DNA from: Streptomyces virginiae | GTDB lineage: Bacteria; Actinomycetota; Actinomycetes; Streptomycetales; Streptomycetaceae | Assembly: GCF_000720455.1 (NCBI RefSeq) | Contig: NZ_JOAK01000015.1 | Coordinates: 1 to 64,000, forward strand | Reading direction: 5' to 3' | DNA length: 64,000 bases | In this document: one piece after another, positions 1 through 7,810 of the stretch | How the letters are laid out: each line of letters begins with the position of its first letter | Numbering within the stretch: position 1 is the stretch's first letter | Translations under genes and position numbers: made by a program | The notes under the pieces: model-generated | What the model was told of the DNA's origin: nothing | The model's input: only the letters and a program-made list of their open reading frames with translations | Databases searched by the model: none

Positions 1-55
1 GCAAGCCCGTGAACGTCTCCACCCACACCGGCTCAGCCCGCAACACCCCACCCAT
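1..55 (-). CDS. Transposase N-terminus, IS5 family-like (partial)
   Basis: An ATG at 53-55 opens a minus-strand frame that stays open to the left edge and reads MGGVLRAEPVWVETFTGL. The run PVWVETFTGL is, from memory, characteristic of the N-terminus of DDE transposases of streptomycete IS5-family elements, upstream of their helix-turn-helix and DDE domains. Only 18 residues are visible, so no catalytic residue can be checked and whether the gene is intact is unknown. The call rests on this short match alone; a chance open frame is the alternative. Confidence 0.4.
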   Translation of the reverse strand, partial: MGGVLRAEPVWVETFTGL

Positions 56-96
56 ACAGGCAAAATGCCCAAGACTGAGCCTTCTGCAACACCCTT
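1..96 (-). mobile_element. Edge of an IS5-like insertion sequence (partial)
   Basis: The leftmost bases look like the upstream end of an insertion sequence that continues beyond the window. The minus strand carries the first codons of a transposase-like protein (see next entry). The stretch between it and about position 96 (minus-strand reading begins GGGTGTTGCAGAAGGCTC) resembles the terminal inverted repeats I remember for streptomycete IS5-group elements. The outer boundary is a guess because the other end is not visible, so neither the inverted repeat nor a target duplication can be confirmed. Confidence 0.4.
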
Positions 97-111
97 TAGA
101 GCGCCCGGCCC

Positions 112-150
112 GGCGGGAGGGGTTCGGCCATCGGCCGGGCCCCTCCCGCC
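112..150. terminator. Hairpin terminator downstream of the NmrA-like gene
   Basis: A perfect 11-bp inverted repeat (GGCGGGAGGGG at 112-122, complement at 140-150) with a 17-nt loop lies 14 bp beyond the stop of the minus-strand gene ending at 165. There is no U-tract, as is usual in streptomycetes. It could act on both strands. Confidence 0.6.
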
Positions 151-164
151 GCGCGTGGCGCGAC

Positions 165-815
165 CTAGGAGGCGACGCCCACCGCGCGGCCCCTGCAGGA
201 GGGGTCCGTCAGGGCGGTCAGGAGGGCGTCGGCGACGTCGGCGCGGGGGATGACCCGGCCGCCGGGAACGTTGGCGTCGATCGCACGGCGGTAGGTGCCG
301 GTGCGGGGGGTGTTCCGCAGCATCGGCGGCCTGACGACCGTCCACTGCGTCCCGCTCGCGGCCATCGCCGCCTCCATGTCCGCGAGGTCCGCGTACAGGT
401 CCCGCAGCAGTCTGCGCAGCAACGGGTAGACGACGGCGCGGGTGAACAGCCCCTCGCCGTCCGGCAGCCGGCCGACCGGCGCGGCGCTCACCGCGGACAG
501 CCGGCGCACCCCCGCACGCTCCATCGCCGCGGTGATCGCCGCCAGGGCCGGTCCGGCGACGGGCTTCGCCTTCGCCTGCTTGTTGTTCGCCGCGCCCAGC
601 GCCGAGACCACCGCGTCCCGCCCGCTCACCACGGGCAGCACCGTCTCGACGTCGGTCACATCGGTCACCGTGGCCACGAGGAGCCGTTCGTGGGCGGGCA
701 CGGCAAGCCGGGCCGGGTCCCTCACGACCGCGGTCACCTCGTGCCCCGCGTCGAGCGCCTGCCGTACGACCTCGCGGCCGACACCGCCCGTGGCACCGAA
801 CACCGTGATCCTCAT
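165..815 (-). CDS. NAD(P)-binding NmrA/SDR-type oxidoreductase
   Basis: A 216-residue Rossmann-fold protein starting MRITVFGATGGVGREVV. The GATGGVG glycine-rich loop and the following AGHEVTAVVRDP strand are the dinucleotide-binding signature of atypical short-chain dehydrogenases (NmrA, SDR_a5 and NAD(P)H-binding families). I see no YxxxK catalytic pair, which is typical for these atypical members, so the substrate cannot be named. The ATG at 815 is preferred to an upstream ATG at 863 because the fold begins right there and the upstream residues are Pro-rich and fall in the operator region. It is divergent from a TetR gene at 892, and two matched palindromes lie between them, so it is probably the target of that repressor. 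Confidence 0.8.
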   Translation of the reverse strand: MRITVFGATGGVGREVVRQALDAGHEVTAVVRDPARLAVPAHERLLVATVTDVTDVETVLPVVSGRDAVVSALGAANNKQAKAKPVAGPALAAITAAMERAGVRRLSAVSAAPVGRLPDGEGLFTRAVVYPLLRRLLRDLYADLADMEAAMAASGTQWTVVRPPMLRNTPRTGTYRRAIDANVPGGRVIPRADVADALLTALTDPSCRGRAVGVAS

Positions 816-849
816 CGGACACCCCCATGGTCGAAGTGGGATCGGGGGT

Positions 850-869
850 GGGTGAGTATTCACTCACCC
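850..869. promoter_or_regulatory. Putative TetR operator 1
   Basis: A perfect palindrome with 8-bp arms, GGGTGAGT-ATTC-ACTCACCC, lies 34 bp upstream of the oxidoreductase start and 22 bp upstream of the tetR start. Its size and position fit the binding site of the divergently encoded TetR protein. The assignment is by position only. Confidence 0.65.
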
Positions 870-881
870 CCGCTTCGACTA

Positions 882-900
882 GGGTGAGTGAATGCTCACC
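882..900. promoter_or_regulatory. Putative TetR operator 2, covering the tetR start codon
   Basis: A second copy of the same motif in opposite orientation: GGGTGAGT-GAAT-GCTCACC, with one arm mismatch. The tetR ATG (892-894) lies inside it. Two sites 32 bp apart (centre to centre about 31) suggest cooperative repression of both divergent promoters and a leaderless or nearly leaderless tetR mRNA. Confidence 0.6.
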
Positions 901-1503
901 TCAAAGTCAAGCCGTCCCACCCCGGAGCGGCTGCTGGACGCGGCCGAGAAGCTGATGCGCACCGTCGGGCTGGCGAGCGCCACCACGAAGGCCATCGCCA
1001 GGGAGGCCGGCTGCTCGGAGGCCGCGCTCTACAAGCACTTCGCGAACAAGGAAGAGCTGTTCGTGCGCGTGCTGATGGAACGCACCCCCAACGCCGGCCC
1101 GCTCATGGCCGCCCTGCAGGCCGGCCCCGGCGACCCGGGCGCCGGTGTCGAGGAGGCGCTCGCCGACATCGCCCGGCACGCCTCGCTCTTCTACGCCGAC
1201 GCCATGCCCATGGCCGCCTCGCTCTTCGCCGACCCCGCCCTGCTCACCCGCCACCGCGAGGGCGTCCAGCAGCTGGGGACGGGCCCGCACGTGGTGCTGG
1301 ACGCGCTCGCCGGCAGGCTGCGGCGCGAGCGGGACGCCGGCCGCCTGGGGCCCGACGCGGATCCGCGCACGGCCGCCGCGCTGCTGCTCGGCGCCTGCTT
1401 CCAGCGGGCCTTCTTCCTGCACTTCTCCGGCGCCCATGTGGTCCAGCCGGTCGAGGAGTTCGCCCCGGCAGTGGCCCGCAGCGTCTGGGCCGCTATCCGC
1501 TGA
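892..1503 (+). CDS. TetR/AcrR-family transcriptional repressor
   Basis: A 203-residue protein of usual TetR length. The N-terminal helix-turn-helix is clear: ERLLDAAEKLMRTVG, then TTKAIAREAGCSEAALYKHF and NKEELF (about residues 11-57). The rest is an alpha-helical ligand/dimerisation domain with no recognisable ligand signature. The start codon overlaps the second of two operator-like palindromes, suggesting autoregulation and control of the divergent oxidoreductase. Its 3' end overlaps the convergent kinase gene by 11 bp. Confidence 0.88.
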   Translation: MLTSKSSRPTPERLLDAAEKLMRTVGLASATTKAIAREAGCSEAALYKHFANKEELFVRVLMERTPNAGPLMAALQAGPGDPGAGVEEALADIARHASLFYADAMPMAASLFADPALLTRHREGVQQLGTGPHVVLDALAGRLRRERDAGRLGPDADPRTAAALLLGACFQRAFFLHFSGAHVVQPVEEFAPAVARSVWAAIR

Positions 1504-2374
1504 GTTCCGCCGCGTACGGGGGCTCCGCCCCCGGACGGGTGCAGGTCAGGGCCGCCGCGTGGGCGGCGTAGGCCAGGACGTCCGGCCAGTCCACCGGGCC
1601 GCCCGGCGCCGCGGCGAGGCGGTGCAGGAGGGCGGCGTTGACGGTGTCGCCCGCCCCGATCGTGTCCGCCACCGTGACCGGGCGGGCCGCGGCCGAGTGC
1701 TCGGCGCCCTCCCGCGTCCAGACCGTCAGGCCCGCCGCACCCCGGGTCAGCACCACCGCCGAGGGCCCGGCCGCCAGCCAGTCGCCGACCCGCCCGCCCA
1801 GCCAGGCCGCGTCCTCCTCCGACAGCTTCAGTACACCCGTGTGCGGCAGCAGCCGGTCGGTGAAGCGGGCGCGGTAGCCTGCCGGGTCCGCGATCAGCGC
1901 CGGCCGGATGTTGGGGTCCAGCAGGGTCAGCAGTCCGCGCCGCGACTCCCGGCGCAGCAGCGCCTCGTACGCGCTCGCGCCCGGCTCCAGGACGAGCGAG
2001 CAGGTGCCGAGCGCCAGGGCCCGTACCCCCTCCGGGAGGGCGGGCGGCAGGGTGAACAGCCGGTCCGCGGTGCCCTCGACGTAGAACCCGTACGAGGCCG
2101 AGCCGTCCGGGGCCAGCGACGGCACCGCGAGGGTGGTCGGCTCCGGCCCGCGCTGGACCAGCGACACGTCCACCCCGGCCGCCCGCAGGCCGGCCAGCAG
2201 GCTCTCGCCGAAACCGTCCGTCGAGACCCGGGAGCAGAAGGCGACGCCTGCGCCGAGACGCCCGAGGGCGCGCGCGGTGTTGTACGGGCCGCCGCCCGGG
2301 CGGGGCAGCAGCGCGCCCGGCGGCCCGGCCGCGGGCACCAGGTCGATGAGGGCTTCTCCGCCGACGACGATCAC
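1493..2374 (-). CDS. PfkB-family carbohydrate kinase (fructokinase-like)
   Basis: A 293-residue ribokinase-superfamily kinase, expected to phosphorylate a sugar with ATP in the cytoplasm. The N-terminal PfkB signature is GGGPYNTARALGRLG (about residues 27-41) and the C-terminal signature DTIGAGDTVNAALL carries the catalytic Asp of the DTxGAGD anion hole. The GTG at 2374 (MIVVGGEALIDLV) fits the usual N-terminal strand; a good ribosome binding site is not evident, so the start is uncertain. Fructose is only the commonest substrate of such proteins. The 3' end overlaps tetR convergently, and the gene is divergent from the Rieske gene at 2462. Confidence 0.85.
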   Translation of the reverse strand: MIVVGGEALIDLVPAAGPPGALLPRPGGGPYNTARALGRLGAGVAFCSRVSTDGFGESLLAGLRAAGVDVSLVQRGPEPTTLAVPSLAPDGSASYGFYVEGTADRLFTLPPALPEGVRALALGTCSLVLEPGASAYEALLRRESRRGLLTLLDPNIRPALIADPAGYRARFTDRLLPHTGVLKLSEEDAAWLGGRVGDWLAAGPSAVVLTRGAAGLTVWTREGAEHSAAARPVTVADTIGAGDTVNAALLHRLAAAPGGPVDWPDVLAYAAHAAALTCTRPGAEPPYAAELSG

Positions 2375-2461
2375 GCGGAGGAAGGTACTCCATGGGGCGG
2401 CGGTATCGTCGGGTGGGCCGTCCGGCCCGTGACCCCCGTCCGTGCACCTCAGGAGAACCGC

Positions 2462-2893
2462 ATGCCCGCGCCGCAGTCCGCCGCCCGCCGTACCGTCCTC
2501 AAGGGCGCCGCCGCGCTCGCGGGGGCCGCCGGCGCCGGGGCGGCGCTCACGGCCTGCTCCACCGAGACCAACAGCGGCGGCAACACCCCCGCCACCCCCA
2601 CCGAACCCGTCGAGCTGGGCGCCGCGGCCGACGTCCCGGTGGGCGGCGCGAAGCTCTACCGGGAGCGGAAGCTGATCGTCAGCTGCCCGGCCGAGGGCCG
2701 GTACAAGGCATTCAGCGCCCAGTGCACCCACGCGGGCTGCGTCCTCGACAAGATCGACGAGGGGGAGGGGAACTGCCCCTGCCACGGCAGCCGTTTCGAC
2801 GTCTCGACGGGCAAGGTCCTGCGCGGCCCGGCCGACCGGCCGCTGCCGGAGGTACCGGTCCGCGCGGAGAACGGCAGGCTCGTCGCGGGCTGA
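2462..2893 (+). CDS. Rieske [2Fe-2S] lipoprotein, probably Tat-exported
   Basis: A 143-residue protein with an N-terminal ARRTVLKGAAALAG Tat-like signal and a lipobox LTAC (Cys32), so probably exported folded and attached to the outer face of the membrane. A Thr/Pro/Gly-rich linker is followed by a bc1-type Rieske domain: C88-T-H90-AGC93 and C105-PC107-H108-GS. C88, H90, C105 and H108 would bind the cluster, and C93-C107 would form the stabilising disulphide. It is a stand-alone small Rieske protein, not the long three-TM QcrA. A strong AGGAG lies 7 nt upstream of the ATG. The redox partner is unknown. Confidence 0.88.
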   Translation: MPAPQSAARRTVLKGAAALAGAAGAGAALTACSTETNSGGNTPATPTEPVELGAAADVPVGGAKLYRERKLIVSCPAEGRYKAFSAQCTHAGCVLDKIDEGEGNCPCHGSRFDVSTGKVLRGPADRPLPEVPVRAENGRLVAG

Positions 2894-2924
2894 CCCGCGC
2901 CGGGCGGCGCCAGGCCGTCGCGCG

Positions 2925-3866
2925 TCAGTCCCAGTCCCAGGCGATCCCGAGGATCCCGCGCCGCACCGCCTGCTCCACCAGGTGCACCGCCCGGTGCCGG
3001 CCGCTCGGCGTCAGGTCCGCCAGGCCGGTGCGCGGGGCGTCCGGCCCGCTGCGGGCGAAACGCCGGCAGCGCACCGGGAGGGCCGCCTCGTCGAAGCGGA
3101 CCTGGAGCACGTACTGGCCGCCCGCGTAGCTGAAACCACGCACGTACTCACCGCTGCGCGGCCCCGTGCCGTCCTCGACGCCGTAGCCGAAGACATAGGT
3201 GTCGCCGCGCCGCAGCCGGGCGTCGAAGAGCAGCTCCGCGACCACCACCCCGGTCTCCGGATGGCACCGCACCCGGCCCGTGCGGCAGTTCTCGTACGCG
3301 CTCACGCGCACGCGGGACACGTCGCAGCCCGGGTCGCCGTGGTGGACGGCCAGGTAGCGGTCTACCCCGTCCCGGTGCGCCCGGACGATCTGCTGCGACT
3401 CGCGGACCCGCAGCTCGCCCGCCGGTCCGATGCGGACCCGCTCGTGGTGGCCGAGCGAGTGCAGCCCGCCGTCCGGCGGGAGTTCCATCCCGTCCAGCAG
3501 CCGTTCCACCGTCCCGCCCCCGCTGAACAGGGCCCGGTAGGAGCGCCCGGCGGGCCGGGAGGCCCCGGCACCGGGGACCGGGGCGGCCAGCAGCCGGACC
3601 AGGGCGCCGTCGGGCAGCTCCAGGATCCGCTCCAGGGCGGTGACGGCCCGCAGGGACTCCGGATGGCGCGGCCTGCGCGCTCCCTGCTGCCAGTAACTGA
3701 GGCTGGTCACGCCGACCTTGATGCCCTGTGCCGCGAGCCGGTGCTGCACCCGCTGCAGCGGCAGCCCGCGGGCGGCGAGGGCGGCGCGCAGGGCGAGGTG
3801 GAAGGGGCCGCCGCGCAACAGCCGGTTCAGTTCGGCCGTGTCCGCCGGATCCGTGGAAGGTCGCAT
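2925..3866 (-). CDS. XRE-like helix-turn-helix regulator
   Basis: A 313-residue protein with an N-terminal Cro/CI-like DNA-binding region: LALRAALAARGLPLQRVQHRL, then the recognition-like VGVTSLSYWQQGARRPRHPES (about residues 20-75), followed by leucine-rich helices. The C-terminal 200 residues contain predicted strands and no family I recognise. The ATG at 3866 has AGAGGAG six nt upstream and is preferred to an upstream GTG. It is divergent from a secreted protease operon, and a perfect GTTCAC palindrome lies 12 bp from its start, suggesting autoregulation and control of the protease. Confidence 0.72.
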   Translation of the reverse strand: MRPSTDPADTAELNRLLRGGPFHLALRAALAARGLPLQRVQHRLAAQGIKVGVTSLSYWQQGARRPRHPESLRAVTALERILELPDGALVRLLAAPVPGAGASRPAGRSYRALFSGGGTVERLLDGMELPPDGGLHSLGHHERVRIGPAGELRVRESQQIVRAHRDGVDRYLAVHHGDPGCDVSRVRVSAYENCRTGRVRCHPETGVVVAELLFDARLRRGDTYVFGYGVEDGTGPRSGEYVRGFSYAGGQYVLQVRFDEAALPVRCRRFARSGPDAPRTGLADLTPSGRHRAVHLVEQAVRRGILGIAWDWD

Positions 3867-3877
3867 GGCGACTCCTC

Positions 3878-3979
3878 TGTGAACGTTCACACGCGCCGGG
3901 GTGGGGGATCACGGCGGCAGTCCCGGGGGACCAGGTGGAACGGCAGTAACCGTTCACACCGCAGCCCCACCGTTCACAC
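3878..3979. promoter_or_regulatory. GTTCAC palindrome plus two direct repeats
   Basis: Between the XRE-like gene and the protease gene lie a perfect 14-bp palindrome TGTGAACGTTCACA (3878-3891) and two copies of CCGTTCACAC (3950-3959 and 3970-3979) exactly 20 bp apart, about two helical turns. All share the half-site GTTCAC. This looks like an operator set for the divergent regulator. PhoP boxes also contain GTTCAC but repeat every 11 bp, which is not seen here. Confidence 0.5.
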
Positions 3980-4097
3980 TGCAACGTCAACGCGTATTCA
4001 AGCGCGTTGACCTGATCGCGACAACTCCCTGATGCTCCTCCACAGCGTCCGGACGCGCTCCTCCACCCCCCCCACTCCCCACCTCGGGAGGAACGCG

Positions 4098-4712
4098 ATG
4101 CGCAACCGAAACCGGCGGCTTTCCCCGGCCGCCGCCCTCACCGCCCTGCTCACCGCCCTGCTCAGCGCCCTGGTCCTCGCGCTGCCCGCCGGCACCGCCA
4201 CCGCCGCGGAGGCCGGCGCCGACTCCGCCCTCGCCTACAAACGCCTCGACATCACCATGCAGGCGCAGGCGAAGACCAACTGGTGCTGGGCCGCAGGAGG
4301 CAACACCATCGCCACCTGGTTCGGCCGGAACCACTCGCAGAACCAGTTCTGCAACGCCGCCTTCAACCGCCAGCAGGGCACCGAATGCCCCAACAACCAG
4401 GCCACCCTCGGCAACGTCCAGACCGGACTGCGCTGGGCGGGCGTCAACCCCGGCTCTTACGTCACCGGCTGGCTGCAGTACTCCACCGTCCAGACCGAGA
4501 TCAACGCGGGCCGGCCGATCGAGACCCGGATCCAGTGGTCGAACGGCGGCGGCCACATGCACGTCGTCTACGGCTACGACACCGCGAGCAACTGGGTCTA
4601 CTGGGGCGACCCCTGGCCCTCCAGCGACCGCTACAACTGGGCCTCCCACGCCTGGTACGTCAACAACAACACCTTCTCCTGGACCCACTCCCTCTACCGG
4701 ATCGGGGCGTGA
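4098..4712 (+). CDS. Secreted papain-like cysteine protease
   Basis: A 204-residue protein with a Sec signal peptide (RNRNRR, long Leu/Ala core, cleavage near TATAAEA at 34-38). The mature part has a papain-like triad: Cys63 in NWCWAAGG, His153 in GGGHMHVVYGYD, and Asp171 in WGDPWP. This arrangement matches the compact C39/C70-like papain-fold proteins of actinomycetes. Mature size is about 17 kDa, and two more cysteines (85, 97) could form a disulphide. A GGGAGG ribosome site precedes the ATG. The following gene overlaps by 4 bp, so both are translated together. Confidence 0.82.
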   Translation: MRNRNRRLSPAAALTALLTALLSALVLALPAGTATAAEAGADSALAYKRLDITMQAQAKTNWCWAAGGNTIATWFGRNHSQNQFCNAAFNRQQGTECPNNQATLGNVQTGLRWAGVNPGSYVTGWLQYSTVQTEINAGRPIETRIQWSNGGGHMHVVYGYDTASNWVYWGDPWPSSDRYNWASHAWYVNNNTFSWTHSLYRIGA

Positions 4713-5569
4713 GCGCCATGACCCTGCGTGCTTCGGCCGCCGCTGCCGTCCTCGCCGCCACCGCCCTCCTCGGCCCCGCCCCGCAGGCCGTCGCGGCCCC
4801 CGTGCCGCAGCCCGTGCCACAGCCCGAGGCGGCCACCGCCGAGCACCGGGCCGCCGCCGGGCGGGCGGCCGGCGCCCCCGACACCCTGGCCACGCTCGCG
4901 CGGTTCTTCGCCCGGGAGGGCAAGGTCTCCCTCACCGCCGCGCAGCCCCGCATCGAGGGCGAGGCGGTCCCGGTCAACCACCTCTCCCCGGACTTCGTCG
5001 CGGGCCGGCCGGGCGCGTCCGTCGCCCGTCTGGAGTTCCTCGCCAGCCAGGCGGTCTCCTCCGACGGGCAGCAGGCCGCGCTGTGGACCGCGCGGACGGA
5101 GAACGGCTGGCAGGTGGTGAACATCGCCACCGGCGACGACGAATTCCGCTACGCGCGACTGGGCGCCGCGAAACTGCCCGGCGGGACCGTGTTCCGGGAA
5201 CCGCAGATCGACGCCTGGTACGTGGCCGGGGGCGGGCGGGTGCTGCCGCTGGACGAGGACGGCGTGCGGGCCGTGGGAGGCGGGGGCACGACGCTCGACG
5301 CCTACCGGGCGCGGGTCGCCGAGGCGTACGGGGACAAGCTCCCCGGCTCCGCCTACGCCGGGCGCGGCGCGGCCGGCGGCTACGCGGAGTCCGGCGCGGA
5401 TGCCGATGCCGTGCCGGACGCCGTGCCGGACGCCGTGCCGGGCGCCGTGTCGGCTGCCTCCGAGGGCGCGCAGGTGCCTTGGACGGCGGGGGCCGGTGTG
5501 CTGGCGCTCGGCGCGCTGGCCGGGGCCGCCGTCCGGCGATCCCGCCGCCGGGTGGGCGCGCGGGCCTGA
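4709..5569 (+). CDS. Secreted partner protein with C-terminal membrane anchor
   Basis: This protein of about 286 residues is unrecognised. It has an N-terminal signal peptide (MTLRASAAAAVLAATALLG, cleavage near VAA), a mature domain of about 170 residues with a mixed-strand look, an Ala/Asp-rich stretch with a VPDAVPDAVPGAV repeat, and a C-terminal hydrophobic segment ending RRSRRR. There is no LPXTG, so it is probably held by the membrane segment. GTG at 4709 overlaps the protease stop as GTGA; ATG at 4718 is the alternative. Coupling to the protease suggests a functional pair such as inhibitor, foldase or substrate. Confidence 0.7.
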   Translation: MSAMTLRASAAAAVLAATALLGPAPQAVAAPVPQPVPQPEAATAEHRAAAGRAAGAPDTLATLARFFAREGKVSLTAAQPRIEGEAVPVNHLSPDFVAGRPGASVARLEFLASQAVSSDGQQAALWTARTENGWQVVNIATGDDEFRYARLGAAKLPGGTVFREPQIDAWYVAGGGRVLPLDEDGVRAVGGGGTTLDAYRARVAEAYGDKLPGSAYAGRGAAGGYAESGADADAVPDAVPDAVPGAVSAASEGAQVPWTAGAGVLALGALAGAAVRRSRRRVGARA

Positions 5570-5580
5570 GCGGCGGCGTC

Positions 5581-5633
5581 CCGCCCGCAGGGCCCGGTCC
5601 GTCCCCCACCTAGGGGCCGGGCCCTGCGGGCGG
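5581..5633. terminator. Strong hairpin terminator
   Basis: A perfect 17-bp inverted repeat (CCGCCCGCAGGGCCCGG at 5581-5597, complement at 5617-5633) with a 19-nt loop lies 11 bp after the stop of the protease partner gene. It separates this operon from uvrC. Confidence 0.8.
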
Positions 5634-5640
5634 CTCTCCC

Positions 5641-5713
5641 CGCCCCGCCCTTTCGCCGTTTCCCGGGGCTCCGCCCCGGACCCCGCGCCTCAAACGCCGG
5701 CGCGGCTGAAAGG
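5641..5713. repeat. Streptomycete interspersed intergenic repeat, copy A
   Basis: This stretch runs from CGCCCCGCCCTTTCGCCG through GGGGCTCCGCCCC to CAAACGCCGGCG. The same sequence with only a few changes recurs at about 20887-20955 and, inverted, at about 20963-21035. It contains an internal GGGGC-TCC-GCCCC hairpin. From memory, similar elements are scattered between genes in many Streptomyces genomes. Confidence 0.75.
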
Positions 5714-5773
5714 GCGGAGCCCGCGCCCCAGGCGTACGGGTCGTTGTCGGTGCGCGCCAGTAGGGTGGTTGGC

Positions 5774-7810
5774 ATGGCCGACCCTTCCAGCTACCGCCCC
5801 CAGCCGGGGCAGGTCCCCGACTCCCCGGGGGTCTACAGGTTCCGCGACGAGCACCGCCGGGTGATCTACGTCGGGAAGGCCAAGAGCCTGCGCCAGCGCC
5901 TGGCCAACTACTTCCAGGACGTCGCGGGCCTGCACCCCCGTACCGCCACCATGGTGACCACGGCGGCCTCCGTCGAGTGGACGGTGGTCTCCACCGAGGT
6001 CGAGGCGCTCCAGCTGGAGTACTCCTGGATCAAGGAGTACGACCCCCGGTTCAACGTCAAGTACCGCGACGACAAGAGCTACCCCTCCCTCGCCGTCACC
6101 CTGAACGAGGAGTACCCCCGCGTCCAGGTCATGCGGGGCCCCAAGAAGAAGGGCGTGCGCTACTTCGGGCCGTACGCCCACGCCTGGGCGATCCGCGAGA
6201 CCGTCGACCTGATGCTGCGGGTGTTCCCGGTCCGGACCTGCTCCGCCGGGGTGTTCAAGCGCTCCGCCCAGATCGGCCGCCCCTGCCTGCTCGGCTACAT
6301 CGGAAAGTGCTCCGCGCCCTGCGTCGGCCGGGTCACCCCCGAGGAGCACCGCGAACTGGCCGAGGACTTCTGCGACTTCATGGCCGGCCGCACCGGCGCC
6401 TACCTCTCCCGGCTGGAGAGGGAGATGCACCTCGCGGCCGAGGACATGGAGTACGAGAAGGCCGCCCGGCTGCGCGACGACATCGGAGCGCTGCGCCGCG
6501 CCATGGAGAAGAACGCCGTGGTGCTCGCCGACGCCACCGACGCCGACCTGATCGCCGTCGCCGAGGACGAGCTCGAAGCCGCCGTGCAGATCTTCCACGT
6601 CCGCGGCGGCCGCGTCCGCGGCCAGCGCGGCTGGGTCACCGACAAGGTCGAGGCCGTCGACACCGCCGGGCTCGTCGAGCACGCCCTCCAGCAGCTCTAC
6701 GGCGAGGAGAAGGGCGAAGCCGTCCCCAAGGAGGTGCTGGTCCCCGCGCTCCCCGAGGACACGCCCGCGCTGGGCCAGTGGCTCGCCGAGCGCCGCGGGT
6801 CCCAGGTCAGCCTGCGGATACCGCAGCGCGGCGACAAGAAGGCCCTCATGGAGACCGTCCACCGCAACGCGCAGCAGTCCCTCGCCCTGCACAAGACCAA
6901 GCGCGCCAGCGACCTCACCACCCGCTCCCGGGCCCTGGAGGAGATCGCCGAGGCGCTGGAGCTGGACGGCGCACCGCTGCGCATCGAGTGCTTCGACATC
7001 TCCCACCTCCAGGGGGACGACGTCGTCGCGTCCATGGTCGTCTTCGAGGACGGCCTGGCCCGCAAGAGCGAGTACCGGCGCTTCCAGGTCAAAGGCCGTG
7101 TCGGAGACACGCAGGTCTGGCACGGCGAGGGCCAGGACGACGTCCGGTCCATGCACGAGGTGGTCTCCCGGCGCTTCCGCCGCTACCTGCTGGAGAAGTC
7201 CAGGACGGGGGAGTGGGACCCGCAGGACGGCGAGGACGGGCTGCCCGAGGACGACGGGAAGCCCAAGCGCTTCGCCTACCCGCCCCAGCTCGTCGTCGTC
7301 GACGGCGGGCAGCCGCAGGTGGCCGCCGCCCGGCGGGCCCTGGACGAGCTCGGCATCGACGACGTCGCAGTCTGCGGCCTGGCCAAGCGGCTGGAGGAGG
7401 TCTGGGTGCCCGGCGAGGACGACCCCGTCGTCCTGCCCCGCACCAGCGAGGGCCTCTACCTGCTCCAGCGGGTACGTGACGAAGCCCACCGCTTCGCCAT
7501 CCAGTACCAGCGCAGCAAGCGCGGCAAGCGCCTGAAGTCGGGGCCGCTGGACGAGGTGCCCGGCCTCGGCGAGAGCCGCAAGCGGGCCCTGGTGAAGCAC
7601 TTCGGTTCGGTGAAGAAGCTGAGACAGGCGACAATCGACCAGATCTGCGAGGTCCCGGGCATAGGACGGAAGACGGCCGAGACCGTGGCCGCGGCCCTCG
7701 CCGGGGCGGTCCCCGCCGGTCCTGCCGTCAACACGGCCACAGGAGAGATCATTGAGGATGAGAACCCCGCGCCAGCGGGAGCATCGTCCGAACGGGGGAC
7801 CGAGCAATGA
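5774..7810 (+). CDS. uvrC: UvrABC excinuclease subunit C
   Basis: A 678-residue nuclease that makes both incisions in nucleotide excision repair. The N-terminal GIY-YIG domain is visible ([20 protein letters not shown], residues 17-36), then a cysteine-bearing segment ([13 protein letters not shown]), a UVR domain for UvrB contact (about 200-240), the RNase H-like 3'-incision domain ([20 protein letters not shown]) and C-terminal tandem helix-hairpin-helix motifs ([26 protein letters not shown]). Length is normal for actinobacteria. The ATG at 5774 fits the conserved start. It is the first gene of an overlapping operon; rapZ begins at 7807 with an ATGA overlap. Confidence 0.97.
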   Translation: MADPSSYRPQPGQVPDSPGVYRFRDEHRRVIYVGKAKSLRQRLANYFQDVAGLHPRTATMVTTAASVEWTVVSTEVEALQLEYSWIKEYDPRFNVKYRDDKSYPSLAVTLNEEYPRVQVMRGPKKKGVRYFGPYAHAWAIRETVDLMLRVFPVRTCSAGVFKRSAQIGRPCLLGYIGKCSAPCVGRVTPEEHRELAEDFCDFMAGRTGAYLSRLEREMHLAAEDMEYEKAARLRDDIGALRRAMEKNAVVLADATDADLIAVAEDELEAAVQIFHVRGGRVRGQRGWVTDKVEAVDTAGLVEHALQQLYGEEKGEAVPKEVLVPALPEDTPALGQWLAERRGSQVSLRIPQRGDKKALMETVHRNAQQSLALHKTKRASDLTTRSRALEEIAEALELDGAPLRIECFDISHLQGDDVVASMVVFEDGLARKSEYRRFQVKGRVGDTQVWHGEGQDDVRSMHEVVSRRFRRYLLEKSRTGEWDPQDGEDGLPEDDGKPKRFAYPPQLVVVDGGQPQVAAARRALDELGIDDVAVCGLAKRLEEVWVPGEDDPVVLPRTSEGLYLLQRVRDEAHRFAIQYQRSKRGKRLKSGPLDEVPGLGESRKRALVKHFGSVKKLRQATIDQICEVPGIGRKTAETVAAALAGAVPAGPAVNTATGEIIEDENPAPAGASSERGTEQ

